A program made the position numbers and the translations under genes. Source: Lepeophtheirus salmonis (taxonomy: Eukaryota > Arthropoda > Copepoda > Siphonostomatoida > Caligidae). From it: a DNA stretch of 64,000 nucleotides. The stretch is taken from assembly GCF_016086655.4 (NCBI RefSeq), contig NC_052135.2, positions 18,752,363 to 18,816,362 of the forward strand. Reading direction: 5' to 3'. Positions 62,281-64,000 of the stretch are shown piece by piece. The stretch's first letter is position 1; every line of letters starts with the position of its first letter. The notes beneath the pieces are model-generated. The model was given only the letters and a program-made list of their open reading frames with translations, did no database searches and had not been told where the DNA came from.

Positions 62281-62640
62281 TACAGCCCAATATTTCATAG
62301 ACATGTTCCCATCAACTAAGACTTTGTATTCAAATTGATGGGATGCGTTGATAAAAATAAATATAATCTATAAGTTTGAATCCTTCATTTTAAATTCTTA
62401 ATTTGAGCCAAATATGACCCTTTTTAAATAAATTCCTTCAATTTCTAATCATTTTAGTTGTGAAAATGATTTTTTACCACTTAAAGTGTATTTTGAGCCT
62501 CCAAAAAATAATTTTTGTTTGAATAAAAGAACGATAATTAATCATTTGAAAAATACAAATGTGACCCCCTACACTTAGATTTGAAATTATACCTTGCTTT
62601 TTTTGTTGACGAGTTGACAATTTTCCTTTCAAAATGACGG
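62281..62640 (-). repeat. Family C repeat, reverse copy, near full length
   Basis: Read on the minus strand: CTCGTCAACAAAAAAAGCAA, then TTTATTTAAAAAGGGTCATA, TTTGGCTCAAATTAAGAATT, CAACGCATCCCATCAATTTG, AATACAAAGTCTTAGTTGAT and CTATGAAATATTGGGCTGTA. The last 20 bases match 32201-32220 exactly. The 84-residue minus frame at 62474-62728 covers its 5' half and is not conserved in other copies. Confidence 0.65.
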
Positions 62641-63099
62641 GTTTTTTACAATTATTTACAACAATGATTACACTCCTTTCAAATTTACAGCTGACAAGGA
62701 GTTGTTGATGATTTCTATAAGTATACAAAAAGTTATCAAATCCCCCAGACCCTTAACTTTTTTATGTATTTTTTAAATGCAAGTATCCCCATAACCACAC
62801 CAATAAATTCTTTAACAAGAAAATATTATACGAATAATAATTAAAATTCGTGATGTATATAATAAGAAGTAAATGTGTAACAAGATTTGCTTAATAATTA
62901 TTTCTTTTTAGAATAAAAATAAAAACTATGAAAATAAGTGAAGCAAAACGCTTCACAAAGTCGTGTCCATCCATACCTCTTTAAGATCAATTATAATTCC
63001 TTATTTTTTTCATCATCTGTTTACTTCCTCTTTGCACTACAACTATAACGCTATCTATTTCAACTTCAAATTCGAATCAATTAACAACATGGCATAGAG

Positions 63100-63400
63100 C
63101 CATACTCACCGCTGTGTCAAAATTGAATAAAATATGGCCCTCCAGTATACCAAAAAGCGAGCAAGTACTGTAATTAGATTCATAACAAGAAGATTTGAGA
63201 GCAGTGAAATAAATACAAATCCCACTTTAAAACAGTGGATGAATTATTTTGGTGTCAACCCTCAATTTTACTCTGAGTCCAATTAAGAATTACACATATA
63301 ACTCCCCAAACAATTCTTTATGTTACTCTCCATCTTTCATGAACACACGCACTGTTGATTGCTTTATATGTATTTGTTCTCTTTTTAAGAATTAATGAAT
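63100..63400. repeat. Dispersed repeat family G, copy 2
   Basis: Direct counterpart of 148-400: GATTTGAGAGCAGTGAAATA, CCTCAATTTTACTCTGAGTC, CCCCAAACAATTCTTTATGT, TTCATGAACACACGCACTG and TGTATTTGTTCTC. The two copies lie about 63 kb apart in the same orientation. Confidence 0.6.
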
Positions 63401-64000
63401 ATTAATCACAGATTTTGAAAATATAAACGATTTTCAGATTGAACACTAGAAAAAAAAAAGTCACACGTGTGAAGGTTTCCTTTCATAAAACTTTACTCAT
63501 TGCATTTCGTAACTTTTCATAAAAAAGAAATAGAAAAACTATATTATCTACCCTATGCCCACAATTATGATGTAATTAATTAAACGCTCAACTGTTATCG
63601 AATTATAGCATTTTTTCCGACTGTTGTACTATTTCTAATTGAATAGCAGGGATATTCACAACATAACATATAAATTATTTGAGTTCATTCAATCAATTAA
63701 GAGGCAAAAACAGTAGAGAAATCAATTACTGACAAAAAACCATAGAGATTAAATACATAAAAGAAGTAGTTGACGCCGTCAAAAATAGTTGTCTAAACAT
63801 TCGAATTGTGTTAGTTATGTATGTTACAAAACATAAAAGGCGCTTCAAATATTTTTGCTTTCTCAAATGTTTATTGTAATATTACTAAATTATTATTAGA
63901 ATTATCTGAATTTAAAAATGTCAATAAGTTAATTAAGTATTTATGAAAATATAATTTCATGAAATATATCAATACTTTATTTCAATTTTTAAATTTAAAT
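63401..64000. other. AT-rich DNA without recognisable features
   Basis: No coding or repeat signal was recognised up to the window end. Confidence 0.4.

Noticed and set aside
1..64000. CRISPR arrays, bacterial operons, ribosome-binding sites or phage modules
   Set aside because: No regularly spaced identical repeats and no long bacterial-type frames; everything recognisable is eukaryotic transposon material.

Overview
The window reads as a stretch of AT-rich (roughly 70% A+T by eye) invertebrate nuclear DNA. It is almost certainly an intergenic or very long intronic region of an arthropod. The mix of mariner-like, P-like and small terminal-inverted-repeat elements resembles what I recall of parasitic copepods such as sea lice, but that assignment is inference from element style, not proof. 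I found no convincing intact host gene, no rRNA, no functional tRNA gene and no CRISPR array. Nearly all open reading frames in the window are short chance frames in AT-rich DNA.

What the window holds is a dense layer of old transposable elements. (1) Two Tc1/mariner-type elements with TA target duplications: an internally deleted relic at 4502-5325 and a 1015-bp copy with a broken transposase at 39604-40618. A third, truncated mariner-type transposase relic lies at 30300-30690 on the minus strand. (2) A 1486-bp element at 6330-7815 with matching ends, a perfect 8-bp target-site duplication (AATTATCC on both sides) and a decayed THAP-type N-terminus on the minus strand. I read this as a P-element-superfamily relic. 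(3) A 2-kb foldback-like inverted repeat at 22010-24011 with arms of several hundred bases. (4) A 498-bp miniature inverted-repeat element at 49738-50235 flanked by TA. (5) A decayed copy at 55320-56890 (minus) of a multi-copy invertebrate protein family of unknown function that I recognise by several motifs.

On top of these sit at least three dispersed repeat families that can be built by comparing the window with itself. Family A is a 170-290 bp MITE-like repeat whose full copies have CGTTACC/GGTAACG ends. Family C is a repeat of about 350 bp with at least five near-full copies in both orientations, including one head-to-head pair at 44735-45565. Family G is a repeat of about 250 bp present once at each end of the window. 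Minor families (D, E, a degenerate GAGACCAAGA-type minisatellite, tRNA-derived SINE-like heads) and a few simple or tandem repeats complete the picture.

The parts do not form a pathway. The window is best understood as a transposon graveyard in a gene-poor segment. The most informative items are the P-like relic with its intact 8-bp duplication, the large foldback structure, the previously unnamed (to me) family C, and the decayed unknown-family pseudogene.
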